Positions 16,060 through 24,738 of a stretch of 64,000 nucleotides of DNA are shown here, piece by piece (position 1 is the stretch's first letter; each line of letters starts with the position of its first letter). The position numbers and the translations under genes were made by a program. The stretch lies in contig NZ_JAUSYY010000001.1 in assembly GCF_030817175.1 (NCBI RefSeq), positions 2,604,001 through 2,668,000 on the forward strand, given 5' to 3'. The notes beneath the pieces are model-generated. The model did no database searches. It was not told the DNA's origin and saw nothing but the letters and a program-made list of their open reading frames with translations. Source of the DNA: Agromyces ramosus (GTDB lineage Bacteria > Actinomycetota > Actinomycetes > Actinomycetales > Microbacteriaceae).

Positions 16060-16920
16060 ATGACGACCAATACGACCAGAGGCAGCGGAGCACGCGCCAT
16101 GGCCGCAAGAATGGCTGACATGATCGATGCGATTCGCCCCCTCGTCGAGATGCCGCCACCGGTGTACGTGATGTCCGCCTCCGGGCGGCGCCTCGCCACC
16201 TACCGGTGGGGCGACGATGATGCGCCGACGGTGCTGTGCGTGCACGGGTTCGCATCGAGTTGCCGCGACAACTGGGTGAGCACCGGATGGGTGCGCGACC
16301 TCACGAGGGCCGGTTTCCGGGTGCTCGGTGTCGACCAGCGCGGGCACGGCGAGAGCGACAAGCCGCACGAGGCATCCGCGTTCAGCATGGATGAGCTCGT
16401 CGGCGACCTCGTCACCGTGCTCGACACGTACCTGCTCGATTCGGTGCTCTACGCCGGGTACTCGCTCGGTGCACGCGTCGGCTGGCAGCTCGCGGTGCAG
16501 GTGCCCGAGCGCGTCGAGCGGGCGGTGCTCGGCGGCATCCCCGACGGGCGCCCCCTCGCACGACTGCAGATCGACCAGGCGAGTGCGTATGCCGAGCGCG
16601 GCATACCCGTCGAAGACCAGGTGACCCGCAACTACGTCACGCTCGCCGAGCGCGTGCCGGGCAACGACCTGCGCTCGCTCGTCGCGCTCGCCGAGGGCAT
16701 GCGGCTCGGCGACGCCGACCCCGATCCGGAGCATCCGCCGCTGCAGCCCATCTTGTTCGCCACCGGCAGCGAAGACGCCATCCTCGAGCGGTCGAGGGGG
16801 CTCGCGGATGCCACGCCGAACGGCACCTTCGTCGAACTGCCCGGGCGCCACCACTTCAACGCACCCGGTTCACGCGTGTTCCGCCAAGCGGCGGTGGACT
16901 TCTTCACGACGCAGCGCTGA
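16060..16920 (+). CDS. Alpha/beta hydrolase
   Basis: A 286-residue alpha/beta-hydrolase-fold enzyme. The oxyanion loop 'CVHGFASSC', 'VDQRGHGESDKP', the nucleophile elbow 'AGYSLGAR' (Ser) and the C-terminal 'LPGRHHFNAPGSR' (His) are all present. It could be an esterase, lipase or lactonase; the sequence does not decide. The first 20 residues are poorly conserved in appearance, and an internal ATG at 16099 (MAARMADMI) with GGAG upstream is an alternative start. It directly follows the sigma gene and may belong to its operon. The 3' end overlaps the convergent cytochrome b gene by 17 bp. Confidence 0.85.
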   Translation: MTTNTTRGSGARAMAARMADMIDAIRPLVEMPPPVYVMSASGRRLATYRWGDDDAPTVLCVHGFASSCRDNWVSTGWVRDLTRAGFRVLGVDQRGHGESDKPHEASAFSMDELVGDLVTVLDTYLLDSVLYAGYSLGARVGWQLAVQVPERVERAVLGGIPDGRPLARLQIDQASAYAERGIPVEDQVTRNYVTLAERVPGNDLRSLVALAEGMRLGDADPDPEHPPLQPILFATGSEDAILERSRGLADATPNGTFVELPGRHHFNAPGSRVFRQAAVDFFTTQR

Positions 16921-18529
16921 CCTCGTGAGGCCGCGGCTCCGCGACCTGGGGCTCGAGCTCGGCGGGCGCGACGGGCCGGACGATGCGGTCCTCGAAGAAG
17001 AATCGGGAGAGGCGGACTCGCAGTCGTCGTGCCGGGGTGATCCGGCCCCGCTCATCGGGGCGCAGGAGCTCCGGCCGCGGGTCGACGACGCCGGTGAGCC
17101 GCGCTCGCTCGTCGTCGTCGACCGGCTGGTGCACCTCGATGTACTCGCCGCCCGGGAGGCGCACGATGCGGCCGGTCTCGAAGCCGTGCAGCACGATCTC
17201 ACGATCCTTCCGCTGCAGCCCGAGGCACACGCGACGAGTGAGCTCGAATGCGATGACCGGCCCGATGAGCACCGCGACCTGCAGGGTGGCGACCACGGTC
17301 TCGATGGTCAGCGAGAACGCCACGGCGACCAGGTCGGCGCTGCCCGCCAGCCACAGCACGCCGAAGAACGTGAGCCCGGCGACGCCGATGCCGGTGCGCG
17401 AGGGGGTGTCACGAGGGCGGTCGAGCAGGTGATGGTCGCGGTGGTCGTCGGTGATCCACTCCTCGAGGAACGGGTAGACCGCGACGACGGCCAGCCCGAC
17501 GGTGATCACCGCGAGCGGGACCAGCAGGGCGAGGGTCCAGGTTCGGTCGAGCCAGACGAACTCCCATCCCGGCGGGACCAGCCGCAGAGCTCCGTCGAGG
17601 AAGCCCGTGTACCAGTCGGGCTGGCTGCCCGCCCCGGCATCCCCGGGCGATGCCGGCCCGTAGAGCCAGATGGGGCTGATGGTCACGGTCGCCGAGATCA
17701 GCACGAGGATGCCGCTCACGATGAGCCCGAGTCCGAGGCCGCGCCGCGCCGCGTTCGGCACGAGCGGGATGCCCACCACCCGGGACTCGCTGCGGCCCGA
17801 ACCCCGGAACTGCGGCGACCGATGCCGGAGCCAGAGGACGCCTCGCACGACGAGGAGCGCCACCAGCGCGACCGAGGCGACGAGGTGCAGCGGGTAGAGG
17901 TTCGCGAGCACGTTGCCGGGGAACTCCCCGCCGAACAGCAACCGCGATACGGGAGTGCCGATGAACGGGATGGCGAGGACGATGCCCTCCACGATGCGAA
18001 GGCCCGTGCCCGACAGCATGTCGTCGGGCAGCGCGTAGCCGCTCCATCCGGCGGCGAGTGCCGAGACGAAGACGAGGAACAGCAGCACCCAGGCGGCGCG
18101 ACGAGGACGCCGGAACCCGCCCGTGAAGAAGATGCTGAGCATCTGCAGGATCACGGCGGCGGGCAGCAACAGGGCCGCCCAGTGGTGCGCCTGCCGCACG
18201 AGGAGTCCGCCGGGCACGTCGAACGTCACCTGCATCGTCGACGCGAATGCCTTCGACACCTCGGCGCCGTGCAGCGGGGCGTAGGAACCCTCATACGTGA
18301 CGACCTCGTTCGATGGTGTGTAGAAGAACATGAGCACGAGGCCGGTGCCGAACAGCATGACGACGCACGCCGCCGTGACGACGCCGAACAGGTTCGTCAA
18401 GTGATTCGGCACGACCCGGCGGCGCAGCTCCGTCGACACCCGCGACGCCTGTCGCCCGAACCGGGTCGTCCGCAGGCGCGCTGCGATGCGATCGCTCACG
18501 TTCTGCCGCTGCTTCCGCTCGACTGACAT
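16904..18529 (-). CDS. QcrB-like cytochrome b paralogue lacking one haem-ligand pair
   Basis: A 541-residue membrane protein that clearly resembles actinobacterial QcrB over its full length: 'VRQAHHWAALL', 'IFFTGGFRRPRRAAWV', 'YALPDDMLSG', 'EFPGN', the quinol-site 'SQPDWY' (PEWY equivalent) and 'ICLGLQR'-like 'VCLGLQRKDREI'. His115 and His215 match the ligands of the positive-side haem. The partner positions for the negative-side haem are Gln129 and Gly230 (neighbour Arg229) instead of His, so that haem is probably absent. There are no Rieske or cytochrome c genes nearby, so it is not the main bc complex. The start is fixed by a perfect AAGGAGGT 4 nt before ATG 18529. It may shuttle electrons from quinol or to the adjacent TmsA-like reductase (speculative). 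Confidence 0.85.
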   Translation of the reverse strand: MSVERKQRQNVSDRIAARLRTTRFGRQASRVSTELRRRVVPNHLTNLFGVVTAACVVMLFGTGLVLMFFYTPSNEVVTYEGSYAPLHGAEVSKAFASTMQVTFDVPGGLLVRQAHHWAALLLPAAVILQMLSIFFTGGFRRPRRAAWVLLFLVFVSALAAGWSGYALPDDMLSGTGLRIVEGIVLAIPFIGTPVSRLLFGGEFPGNVLANLYPLHLVASVALVALLVVRGVLWLRHRSPQFRGSGRSESRVVGIPLVPNAARRGLGLGLIVSGILVLISATVTISPIWLYGPASPGDAGAGSQPDWYTGFLDGALRLVPPGWEFVWLDRTWTLALLVPLAVITVGLAVVAVYPFLEEWITDDHRDHHLLDRPRDTPSRTGIGVAGLTFFGVLWLAGSADLVAVAFSLTIETVVATLQVAVLIGPVIAFELTRRVCLGLQRKDREIVLHGFETGRIVRLPGGEYIEVHQPVDDDERARLTGVVDPRPELLRPDERGRITPARRLRVRLSRFFFEDRIVRPVAPAELEPQVAEPRPHEVSAAS

Positions 18530-18666
18530 GAAACCTCCTTGGGCTCTCACTCATTAAGACGCCGGAGCCCTCGCATTTGTGACATCCCCGGATCGGATGC
18601 CTCGGCCGGCGCGGCAGGTCGCGCCGAGTTGGTGCGGTGATCACGGCTGCGGACTAGCGTTGAGAC

Positions 18667-20046
18667 GTGTCCGCTCCCGCGACCGACGCACGGACCGCTC
18701 ACGCCGAGGGCGTGCAGCGCCTACTCGAGAGCTATCGTGCGGTGCCCGAGTCTGCCTCGATCCGGCTGGCCAAGCCCACCTCGAACCTGTTCCGGTCGCG
18801 CACGAGGGCCGACGGCGCGGGCCTCGACACGTCGGGGCTGACCGACGTCATCGCGGTCGATCCTGAGGCGCGCACGGCCGACGTCGCGGGCATGTGCACG
18901 TACGAAGACCTCGTCGATGCGACGCTGCGCTATGGGCTGACGCCGCTCGTCGTGCCGCAGCTGAAGACGATCACCCTCGGCGGCGCCGTGACCGGCCTCG
19001 GCATCGAGTCGACGTCGTTCCGCAACGGGCTCCCGCACGAGTCGGTGCTCGAGCTCGACATCCTCACCGGTGCGGGGGACGTGCTGACCACATCGCCGGG
19101 CGAGCACGCCGATCTCCTTCGCGCCTTCCCGAACTCGTACGGCACGCTGGGGTACTCGGTGCGCCTGCGCATCGAGCTCGAGCCCGTGAAGCCGTTCGTC
19201 GCGCTCACCCACCTGCGGTTCCACTCGCTCACCGACCTGATGGCGACGATGGACCGCATTGTCGAGAGCGGCACCCTGCACGACGTTCCCGTCGACTACC
19301 TCGACGGAGTCGTGTTCAGCGCCGACGAGAGCTACCTGTGCGTGGGCGTGCAGACCGCGGCATCCGGCCCCGTCAGTGACTACACCGGCCAGCGCATCTA
19401 TTACCGCTCCATTCGGCACGACCAGGGCGCCGAGCACGACCGACTCAGCATCCACGACTACCTGTGGCGTTGGGACACCGACTGGTTCTGGTGCTCCGAG
19501 GCGTTCGGGGCGCAGCATCCGCTGGTTCGTCGGCTCTGGCCGCGCCGGCTGCGGCGCAGCAGCTCCTACGCGAAGCTGATGCGCTGGGAACGTCGATTCG
19601 ACGTCGGCGACCGCCTCGAGAAGCTCAAGGGGCGCCCGCCGCGAGAACGCGTGATCCAAGACGTCGAGGTGCCGATCGAGCGGTGTGCGGAGTTCCTCGA
19701 GTGGTTCCTCGGCAACGTGCCGATCGAGCCGATCTGGCTGTGTCCGCTGCGGCTGCGCGACGACGAGGGCTGGCCGCTCTATCCGCTCCGGCCGAACCGC
19801 ACGTACGTCAACGTCGGCTTCTGGTCGACGGTGCCGGTCGGGGCGACCGAGGGCGAGACCAACCGTCGCATCGAGCGAAAGGTCGGCGAACTCGACGGGC
19901 ACAAGTCGCTGTACTCCGACGCCTACTACTCCCGCGAGGAGTTCGACGAGCTCTACGGCGGCGACACCTACCGGGCCGTGAAGTCGAAGTACGACCCCGA
20001 TTCACGGCTGCTCGATCTCTATGCGAAGGCGGTGCAACGACGATGA
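18667..20046 (+). CDS. tmsA: FAD-dependent 10-methylene-fatty-acyl reductase (TmsA/BfaA-like)
   Basis: A 459-residue FAD-linked oxidoreductase with a p-cresol-methylhydroxylase-type FAD domain: 'IAVDPEARTADVAGMCTYEDLVD' and 'VPQLKTITLGGAVTGLGIES' are the binding motifs, as in DWARF1-like reductases. Translational coupling (ATGA) to a cyclopropane-synthase-like methyltransferase identifies it as the reductase of the tms/bfa pair. That pair makes 10-methylstearate (tuberculostearate-type) acyl chains from oleoyl phospholipids. The GTG start lies 6 nt after TAGCGT, so the mRNA is probably leaderless. It is divergent from the cytochrome b paralogue across 137 bp. Confidence 0.8.
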   Translation: MSAPATDARTAHAEGVQRLLESYRAVPESASIRLAKPTSNLFRSRTRADGAGLDTSGLTDVIAVDPEARTADVAGMCTYEDLVDATLRYGLTPLVVPQLKTITLGGAVTGLGIESTSFRNGLPHESVLELDILTGAGDVLTTSPGEHADLLRAFPNSYGTLGYSVRLRIELEPVKPFVALTHLRFHSLTDLMATMDRIVESGTLHDVPVDYLDGVVFSADESYLCVGVQTAASGPVSDYTGQRIYYRSIRHDQGAEHDRLSIHDYLWRWDTDWFWCSEAFGAQHPLVRRLWPRRLRRSSSYAKLMRWERRFDVGDRLEKLKGRPPRERVIQDVEVPIERCAEFLEWFLGNVPIEPIWLCPLRLRDDEGWPLYPLRPNRTYVNVGFWSTVPVGATEGETNRRIERKVGELDGHKSLYSDAYYSREEFDELYGGDTYRAVKSKYDPDSRLLDLYAKAVQRR

Positions 20047-21410
20047 CCTCGTTCAAGGAACACGCGACGAAGGCGGCCGACGGGCCAGAAGAGCCGAAAG
20101 GTCAGGTGACGGATGCCGCGGCCGCATCGGATTCGGGAAAGCTGACCCTCGCCGAGATCCTCGAGATCTTCACCGCGGGTCAGCTCCCGCTGCGGTTCAC
20201 CGCCTACGACGGGAGCACTTCCGGACCGCCCGATGCGCAATTCGGGCTCGACCTGAAGACGCCGCGGGGCACGACCTACCTCGCCACCGGCCGCGGCGAC
20301 CTCGGCTTGGCCCGCGCGTACATCTCGGGTGACCTCGAGGCCGAGGGCGTGCACCCGGGCGATCCCTATGAACTGCTCAAGGCGTTGTCGGGCGACCTGA
20401 TCTTCAAGCTGCCGTCGCCGCGGGTGATGGCCCAGGTCTTCCGTTCCATCGGCGTCGAGCACTTGAAGCCGATCGCACCGCCGCCGCTCGAGGTGCCGCC
20501 CCGGTGGCGCCGCGTCGCCTCGGGCCTCCGGCACAGCAAGAGCCGCGACGCCGAGGCGATCCACCACCACTACGACGTCTCGAACACGTTCTACGAGTGG
20601 GTCCTCGGCTCGTCGATGACCTACACGTGCGCGTGCTACCCGCGCCACGACGCCACGCTCGACGAAGCGCAGGAGAACAAGTACCGGCTCGTGTTCGAGA
20701 AGCTGCGGCTGAAGCCGGGCGACCGACTGCTCGACGTCGGCTGCGGGTGGGGCGGCATGGTGCGCTACGCCGCCCGTCGCGGAGTCAGGGCGCTCGGCGT
20801 CACGCTCTCGCACGAGCAGACGTCGTGGGCCCAGCAGGCCATCGCCGACGAGGGCTTGGGCGAGCTGGCCGAGGTGCGCTACGGCGACTATCGCGACCTC
20901 ACCGAGGGCGGCTTCGACGCGGTGTCGTCGATCGGACTGCTCGAGCACATCGGGGTGCGCAACTACCCGTCGTACTTCGAGTTCCTGCAGTCGCGACTGC
21001 GTCCCGGCGGGCTGCTGCTCAACCACTGCATCACCCGGCCCGACAACCAGGCCAAGCCCTCGACTCGCGGGTTCATCGACCGCTATGTCTTCCCCGACGG
21101 GGAGCTCACCGGCTCGGGTCGAATCATCAGCGAAGCCCAGGACGTGGGCTTCGAGGTGCTGCACGAGGAGAACCTCCGCCACCACTACGCGCTGACCCTG
21201 CGCGACTGGTGCGCCAATCTCGTCGAGCATTGGGATGAGGCGGTCGCCGAGGTGGGGCTTCCGACCGCGAAGGTGTGGGGCCTGTACATGGCCGGCTCGC
21301 GGCTCGCCTTCGAGAGCGGCGGGATTCAGCTGCACCAGGTGCTGGCGGTCAAGCCCGACGGACGTGGCGGCGACGGCGACCTGCCGCTGCGACCCTGGTG
21401 GACCCCCTAG
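20043..21410 (+). CDS. tmsB: SAM-dependent fatty-acyl methyltransferase (TmsB/BfaB, CFA-synthase family)
   Basis: A 455-residue enzyme of the cyclopropane-fatty-acyl-phospholipid synthase family. The SAM motif is 'LLDVGCGWGGMVRYAA' (DVGCGWGG at 231-238), preceded by the family signatures 'AIHHHYDVSNTFYEWVLG' and 'MTYTCACYP'. The N-terminal 150 residues form the lipid-binding domain. It should add a methyl(ene) group at C10 of oleoyl chains, which the coupled TmsA then reduces. The start overlaps the tmsA stop by ATGA. A plain cyclopropane synthase is less likely given that partner. Confidence 0.8.
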   Translation: MTSFKEHATKAADGPEEPKGQVTDAAAASDSGKLTLAEILEIFTAGQLPLRFTAYDGSTSGPPDAQFGLDLKTPRGTTYLATGRGDLGLARAYISGDLEAEGVHPGDPYELLKALSGDLIFKLPSPRVMAQVFRSIGVEHLKPIAPPPLEVPPRWRRVASGLRHSKSRDAEAIHHHYDVSNTFYEWVLGSSMTYTCACYPRHDATLDEAQENKYRLVFEKLRLKPGDRLLDVGCGWGGMVRYAARRGVRALGVTLSHEQTSWAQQAIADEGLGELAEVRYGDYRDLTEGGFDAVSSIGLLEHIGVRNYPSYFEFLQSRLRPGGLLLNHCITRPDNQAKPSTRGFIDRYVFPDGELTGSGRIISEAQDVGFEVLHEENLRHHYALTLRDWCANLVEHWDEAVAEVGLPTAKVWGLYMAGSRLAFESGGIQLHQVLAVKPDGRGGDGDLPLRPWWTP

Positions 21411-21434
21411 CCGCGAGTTGCCGGCCGCCGTTCG

Positions 21435-22025
21435 CTAGCGCCGCCCGCGCAGCGCCTCACGGGTGACCGACAGGATCTCCTCGGAGATCGGGTCGCCCGC
21501 GGTGCCGCGCGCGAGCGTCAGCGCGCCGACCATGGTCGCGAGCTGGAGGATCGCACGGTCGCGCCGCTCGCGCTCGTCGAGTTCTTCAGGCTGGTAGTCG
21601 GCGAGCTCCTCGACGGTGGCGCGCAGGCCGGCGGTGTAGGCGGCGTGCAGGGGACTGTCGCCCGGGGCGCGCGCCGAGTCCGCGGCGATCGCCGTGTTGC
21701 CGCATCCGGTGCCGGGCGTATCGCGATGGTCGACCGACAGGTACCGGTCGAGCATCTGCGTCGTCGCGTCGTCACGCTCGGGGTGCTCCTCGAGGATGCG
21801 CTGCATGCCGGCGATGCGCTGGTCGAACGCGGCCGCCGCGGCAAGCCCCATCAGCTCGTCTTTCGAGGCGAAGTGCTTGTAGAAGCCGCCGTGCGTGAGC
21901 CCGGCCGCCGACATGGCGTCATTCACGCTCACGGCGCCCGCGCCGCGCTCGCGGAGGAGCCGCGACGTGGCGGCGACGATCTCATCGCGGTGCTCTGCGG
22001 CATCTGCACGTGATGCTCTGCCCAT
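21435..22025 (-). CDS. TetR-family regulator (NemR/AcrR-like)
   Basis: A 196-residue regulator. The DNA-binding segment 'SVNDAMSAAGLTHGGFYKHF' is typical of TetR proteins and very close to the NemR/YxaF style ('GGFYxHF'). A conserved 'GTGCGNTAIA' follows in the ligand domain, where a Cys could sense electrophiles (inference from relatives). The start is ATG 22025, with GAGGAG 7 nt upstream. It is divergent from a VOC, small protein and disulfide oxidoreductase operon, its probable target. Confidence 0.85.
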   Translation of the reverse strand: MGRASRADAAEHRDEIVAATSRLLRERGAGAVSVNDAMSAAGLTHGGFYKHFASKDELMGLAAAAAFDQRIAGMQRILEEHPERDDATTQMLDRYLSVDHRDTPGTGCGNTAIAADSARAPGDSPLHAAYTAGLRATVEELADYQPEELDERERRDRAILQLATMVGALTLARGTAGDPISEEILSVTREALRGRR

Positions 22026-22146
22026 GGCGTGGCTCCTCACTCGAAAATATATGAGATTCATCCTCTAACTGGGAATGATCCATCTCGAGTTTAGCTTATA
22101 ACCGTCATCTAACCGCCACAACGAAGGCACAACGAAGGAGAACCCC
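22026..22146. promoter_or_regulatory. Divergent promoter region, TetR versus VOC operon
   Basis: An AT-rich island in a GC-rich neighbourhood. Two related words, TCATCcTCTAAC (about 22052-22063) and TCATCTAAC (about 22106-22114), are spaced around a TATAAC-like -10 and could be half-sites for the TetR protein. No perfect palindrome was found. Confidence 0.35.
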
Positions 22147-22590
22147 ATGGACCTCAAGCTCGAGGTACTCGTCATCCCCGTCAGCGACGTCGACCGCGCG
22201 AAGGCGTTCTACGAGCAGCTCGGATTCCGTCTCGACGCGGACTTCCCGGTCGGCGACGACTTCCGGGTCGTGCAGGTCACGCCGCCCGGGTCGGAGGCGT
22301 CCATCATCCTCGGCAAGGGGGTTTCGACGGCCGCACCCGGGTCAGTCCAGGGCCTGCACCTCGTCGTCACCGACATCGAGGCCGCCCGCGCCGAGCTTCT
22401 CGCCCGCGGCGCCGACGTGAGCGACGTCTGGCACGACGCCGACGGCGTCTTCCACCACCCCGGCACCACGAACCGCGTGAGCGGCCCGCACCCCGAGCGC
22501 GCCAGCTACGGCTCGTTCGCCTCGTTCGAGGACCCTGACGGCAACGGCTGGATCCTCCAGGAAGTCGTCACCCGCGCACCCGGCCGCTGA
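22147..22590 (+). CDS. VOC-family protein
   Basis: A 147-residue vicinal-oxygen-chelate protein: 'LVIPVSDVDRAKAFYEQLGF' at the N-terminus and 'GLHLVVTDIEAARAELLARGADV' starting the second module. 'SFEDPDGNGWILQEV' near the end is the commonest VOC closing motif, with Glu as likely metal ligand. The sequence type is common beside NemR-like regulators in actinobacteria. It may detoxify electrophiles or bind a drug; not resolved. The ribosome-binding site GAAGGAGAA is 6 nt upstream. It is the first gene of a three-gene operon. Confidence 0.85.
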   Translation: MDLKLEVLVIPVSDVDRAKAFYEQLGFRLDADFPVGDDFRVVQVTPPGSEASIILGKGVSTAAPGSVQGLHLVVTDIEAARAELLARGADVSDVWHDADGVFHHPGTTNRVSGPHPERASYGSFASFEDPDGNGWILQEVVTRAPGR

Positions 22591-22628
22591 GCCGGACCAC
22601 CCACTCGAACCTGAGACAGGAGCAGATC

Positions 22629-22853
22629 ATGGAACCCACTGAGAGCACCACCGGCACCACCATCGACACCACGACGAACGAGCTCATCCTCGACGTGCTC
22701 GTGAAGGCGGCCACCGCCCACGGCGTGCACGAAGCCGAGGAGCTCGGCGGCGTCTACGACGAGGACTGGCCCGCGTGGTACGCCGCGCACATCACCCGCT
22801 CGCTCGCCGACGGCGGCTACCGCATCGTCCGCACGTCCAACGGCGGGCTCTGA
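22629..22853 (+). CDS. Small acidic protein with DWPAWYA motif
   Basis: A 74-residue protein with a Thr-rich N-terminus and a conserved-looking core ('AHGVHEAEELGGVYDEDWPAWYAAHI'). Similar short sequences occur alone or fused to VOC domains in actinobacteria, from memory; no biochemical role is known to me. GACAGGAG provides the ribosome-binding site. Its stop overlaps the next start (TGATG), so it is translationally coupled to the disulfide oxidoreductase, which suggests a joint function. Confidence 0.7.
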   Translation: MEPTESTTGTTIDTTTNELILDVLVKAATAHGVHEAEELGGVYDEDWPAWYAAHITRSLADGGYRIVRTSNGGL

Positions 22854-24316
22854 TGTCGACTCCTCAGGCGCTCGGCACGGCCGAGTACGACGTCATCGTC
22901 CTCGGCGCCGGCGCCGTCGGTGAGAACGTCGCCGACCGCGCGGTGCAAGGGGGCCTCACCGCCGTCATCGTCGAGAGCGAACTCGTCGGCGGCGAGTGCT
23001 CCTACTGGGCGTGCATGCCCTCGAAGGCGCTGCTCCGTTCCGCCCAGGTGCTGCGCGCCGCTCGCCGAGTTCCCGGAGCCGCGCAGGCGGTCACGGGCGA
23101 GCTCGACGTCGCCGCGGTGCTCGCGCGACGCGACGCCTTCACGAACAACTGGTCCGACGCGGGCCAGGTGGCCTGGCTCGAGAGCGCCGGCATCTCGTTG
23201 GCACGCGGCCACGGCCGCATCACCGGCCCGAAGGAGGTCACGGTGACGGCTCCGGATGGCTCGGTGACCGTGCTGCGCGCCCGCCACGCCGTTGCGGTGG
23301 CCACCGGTTCCGACGCGTTCATCCCCGACATCGAGGGTCTCCGCGACGCCCACCCGTGGACCAGCCGTGAGGCGACGAGCGTCAAGTCCGTGCCCGCGAG
23401 CCTCGCGATCATCGGCGGTGGCGTCGTGGCCGCCGAGATGGCGACCGCCTTCACGTCGTTCGGCACCGCGGTGACGATCGTCGCGCGCCGCGGCCTGCTC
23501 GACGGCATGGAACCGTTCGCCGCCGAGATGGTGGCCGACGCGCTCCGGGCCGACGGGGCATCCGTGCTCCTCGAGACCGAGACGACGCGCGTCAGTCGCA
23601 CCGCAGATGGGTTCACCCTCGAGCTCGGCGACGGTTCGACCGTCGAAGCCGAGCAGCTGCTCGTCGCGACCGGTCGTACGCCGCGCAGCTCCGACATCGG
23701 GCTCGAGACGATCGGCCTCACGCCGGGCGCCTGGCTCGACACCGACGACACCCTGCTGGTTCCCGGATTCGACTGGCTCTATGCCGTCGGCGACGTCAAC
23801 CACCGCGCGCTGCTCACCCATCAGGGCAAGTACCAGGCCCGCGCGGCGGGCGACGTCATCGCCGCGCGCGCGAACCATGAAGAGGTGTCGGATGCCCCGT
23901 GGGGCACCCACGTGGCATCCGCCGATCATCGTGCCGTGCCGCAGGTCGCCTTCACCGAGCCCGAGGTGGCGTCGGTGGGCCTGACCGCGGCCGCGGCTCG
24001 CGCCGCCGGATACGACGTGCGTGCCGTGGACTACGAGATCGGCCACGTCGCGGGCGCGAGCGTGCTCGCCGACGGGTATCGCGGCACCGCCCGCATGGTC
24101 GTCGACGAGGAGCGCCAGGTCGTGCTCGGCGTCACCTTCGTCGGACCCGACGTGGCCGAGCTCCTGCAGACGGCGACGCTCGCGGTCGTCGCCGAGGTGC
24201 CGCTCGACCGCCTCTGGCACGCGGTGCCCGCCTACCCGACGGTCAACGAGATCTGGCTGCGGCTGCTCGAGACGTACGGGCGGCCCGTCACGCAGCGGGA
24301 GCAGATGGCGGCGTAG
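22853..24316 (+). CDS. Pyridine nucleotide-disulfide oxidoreductase (LPD/MerA-like)
   Basis: A 487-residue class I flavoprotein disulfide reductase. The FAD motif 'VIVLGAGAVGENVADRA' (residues 14-30) is followed by the redox pair Cys49 and Cys54 in 'GGECSYWACMPSK'. A second dinucleotide fold is 'LAIIGGGVVAAEMA'. The C-terminal 'HAVPAYPTVNEIW' carries the His and Glu of the interface active site. No lipoyl-enzyme genes are nearby, so it is probably not the pyruvate-complex E3. A mycothiol or mercuric reductase-like role, or quinone reduction, is possible. It is coupled to the small DWPAWYA protein upstream. The 3' end overlaps the convergent zinc-finger gene by 29 bp. Confidence 0.85.
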   Translation: MSTPQALGTAEYDVIVLGAGAVGENVADRAVQGGLTAVIVESELVGGECSYWACMPSKALLRSAQVLRAARRVPGAAQAVTGELDVAAVLARRDAFTNNWSDAGQVAWLESAGISLARGHGRITGPKEVTVTAPDGSVTVLRARHAVAVATGSDAFIPDIEGLRDAHPWTSREATSVKSVPASLAIIGGGVVAAEMATAFTSFGTAVTIVARRGLLDGMEPFAAEMVADALRADGASVLLETETTRVSRTADGFTLELGDGSTVEAEQLLVATGRTPRSSDIGLETIGLTPGAWLDTDDTLLVPGFDWLYAVGDVNHRALLTHQGKYQARAAGDVIAARANHEEVSDAPWGTHVASADHRAVPQVAFTEPEVASVGLTAAAARAAGYDVRAVDYEIGHVAGASVLADGYRGTARMVVDEERQVVLGVTFVGPDVAELLQTATLAVVAEVPLDRLWHAVPAYPTVNEIWLRLLETYGRPVTQREQMAA

Positions 24317-24668
24317 GGTCGCCGGTCTCGAAGTACAGGTGGGTGTGCAGGCGGCAGCGCTCGTTGAACGGCGACCCGCAGTTCGGGCACTCGCTCGCCG
24401 CGAGGTAGGACGCGATCGTGAGCTGGGTCTTGCACGCGCCGCAGAGCACGGCCTCGTGGTCGCGGTCGCCGAGCCGCCACTGCTGGGCGGCATGGTCGGC
24501 TGTCTCCGCGTGGCAGAGATGGCACGGGTAGTACTCGTTGCAGCAGGCGAACTTGATCGCGACGATGTCGACCGCCGTCTGGTAATGCACGCAGCGAGTC
24601 AGGTCGTCGACCACCGGCCCGAGCACCCGCGGTGCTGCCCGGGTCTCGGGGTGGTCGGCGTCGGGCAT
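24288..24668 (-). CDS. CHY-type zinc finger protein
   Basis: A 126-residue protein with the CHY zinc finger: 'TRCVHYQTAVDIVAIKFACCNEYYPCHLCH' contains the Cys-His-Tyr start, and 'CGACKTQL', 'CPNCGSPFNERCRLH' supply further ligand pairs for about three zinc ions. The small bacterial/yeast family (Hot13-like in yeast mitochondria) is linked to zinc handling or redox. The final 12 residues are Pro/Ala rich. It overlaps the end of the convergent flavoprotein gene. Confidence 0.85.
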   Translation of the reverse strand: MPDADHPETRAAPRVLGPVVDDLTRCVHYQTAVDIVAIKFACCNEYYPCHLCHAETADHAAQQWRLGDRDHEAVLCGACKTQLTIASYLAASECPNCGSPFNERCRLHTHLYFETGDPTPPSAPAA

Positions 24669-24738
24669 GCGACCATCCTTCCATCACCGCGCCGGCGCCA
24701 TCGAGACGGGTAGCGTTGGGCAGGTGGAAGGGGAGCTC

